Part shown: positions 63,496 to 64,000 of the stretch, one piece after another
Numbering within the stretch: position 1 is the first letter of the stretch
How the letters are laid out: every line of letters starts with the position of its first letter
Assembly (NCBI RefSeq): GCF_020554845.1
Contig: NZ_JAJCIA010000014.1
Span: 31,479-95,478, forward strand
Source: Blautia faecis
GTDB taxonomy: Bacteria > Bacillota > Clostridia > Lachnospirales > Lachnospiraceae
Length of the DNA stretch: 64,000 bases
Direction: 5' to 3'
Position numbers and translations under genes: made by a program
Notes under the pieces: generated by a model
What the model was told of the DNA's origin: nothing
Database searches by the model: none
Seen by the model: only the letters and a program-made list of their open reading frames with translations

Positions 63496-63870
63496 ATGAG
63501 AAAGATATTACAGAGAAATGAGAAAGTGGAGCTTAACAGTTTTATAGATGAATTTGTAAAGGCAAGACAGAAATACTTTACACCAGGTCAGGAATGGCTG
63601 GAAGCAGAGCTGGCGGAGGAAAAGATTAGCGTGTATATGGATAAAGCACAGCTGGAAAAAGATCTGGATGAGCTTGTAAAGACCAGTTTGATGTATGGCA
63701 AGGTACGGAATCTGGAAATGAAGATTCAGGTGAAAAAGACTGCAGATGGTGCTGGAATCTGTTTCTCGGATAATGGTGTTGGAAACTGGAGAAATAAGAG
63801 CATCTGTGTAACAGGAAAGCCTGGCAGAGGCCTGGAAACAAAGAAAATCTGGGGCGTGCAGGTTGCCTGA
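63496..63870 (+). pseudogene. Fragment of a histidine-kinase ATPase domain
   Basis: The 124-residue ORF contains ISVYMDKAQLEKDLDELVKT (the start of a GHKL ATPase, with the N-box Asn missing) and ICFSDNGVG, a G1 box. The H-box region and the glycine-rich ATP lid are absent, and the tail after NGVG is unrelated to the family. RBS AAGGAGG is intact. A repeat of the MITE-like family begins 79 bases downstream. Most likely a truncated kinase remnant; a free-standing regulator is less likely. Confidence 0.55.
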
Positions 63871-63948
63871 GTGTCAGTATATTAATGGTTTGAAAAAGGT
63901 TCTTTGCAAGACAAGTCAATATGGCAGTTACTTAATATTCGATGTATT

Positions 63949-64000
63949 AGAGCGTGTTTGAAAAATCATTCCCGCAATCTGCACGCCCCACTTTGCGGTA
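63949..64000. repeat. MITE-like repeat, cut by the window edge
   Basis: AGAGCGTGTTTGAAAAATCA and on through CCCCACTTTGCGGTA matches the inward-reading right half of the full copy at 1607-1770 almost base for base. It is preceded by TA, and the rest lies outside the window. Confidence 0.75.

Noticed and set aside
1..64000. tRNA, rRNA, CRISPR array or complete insertion sequence
   Set aside because: No cloverleaf, rRNA segment, spaced direct-repeat array or transposase frame was seen on reading both strands; a tRNAscan and ISfinder run would confirm.

Overview
The window looks like chromosome of a gut Firmicute of the class Clostridia, most likely family Lachnospiraceae (Blautia/Ruminococcus-like). 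The reasons are a six-cysteine SCIFF peptide with its radical-SAM maturase next to a fused secDF, the recJ-apt-rel-hemZ-hisS-aspS order, purine-rich ribosome binding sites, moderate GC content, sortase-like VKTGD surface anchoring and YtrA-type GntR/ABC cassettes. This placement is inference from gene content and was not searched. No tRNA, rRNA, CRISPR array or intact transposase was seen.

Layout. 1-1089 is the 5' part of a CorC/HlyC-type protein, cut by the window edge. 1.8-4.4 kb holds a large acidic surface protein and a small TIGR04086 membrane protein. 4.5-20.2 kb is a housekeeping block on the + strand: scfA, scfB, secDF, recJ, apt, rel, a metallo-beta-lactamase-fold hydrolase, hemZ, an HD-domain protein, hisS and aspS. 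A lipoprotein gene (20.4-21.6 kb, minus strand) precedes a MacAB-like export operon with two different adaptor genes (21.8-27.4 kb). 27.7-36.5 kb is an unusual cluster: a propeller-plus-solute-binding lipoprotein, a histidine kinase, a convergent response regulator, two sugar-type ABC permeases, an adaptor and a MacB-ectodomain-like membrane protein, with no ATPase. Next come a DegV protein, argS, a heterodimeric ABC exporter, a membrane-bound Ser/Thr kinase overlapping an acidic membrane protein, a HAD phosphatase, a CPBP protease, a GntR/ABC cassette, a pseudouridine synthase and rpsB-tsf.

From tsf onward the sequence becomes accessory. A 39-bp direct repeat made of the tsf 3' end (54711-54749 and 62385-62423) brackets about 7.6 kb. 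This interval carries a DUF6075/ParA-like chimeric ORF, a two-component system with a secreted partner, a ParE-type toxin-antitoxin pair and an ECF sigma/anti-sigma pair. Just beyond the second repeat lie a truncated gene end and two paralogous double-glycine leader peptides with zinc-ribbon-like Cys cores, followed by a fragment of a histidine-kinase ATPase domain.

Non-coding structure is rich. A TA-flanked palindromic repeat family (MITE-like) occurs at least six times. A roughly 640-bp imperfect palindrome fills the secDF-recJ gap and shows paired compensatory changes between its arms. A multi-hairpin element precedes rpsB, and 11-bp-period direct repeats lie before the two genes that the 55.5-kb response regulator probably controls.

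The most promising leads for undescribed biology are the 27.7-36.5 kb importer/exporter hybrid cluster, the zinc-ribbon double-glycine peptides next to the tsf-flanked island, and the large structured palindrome.
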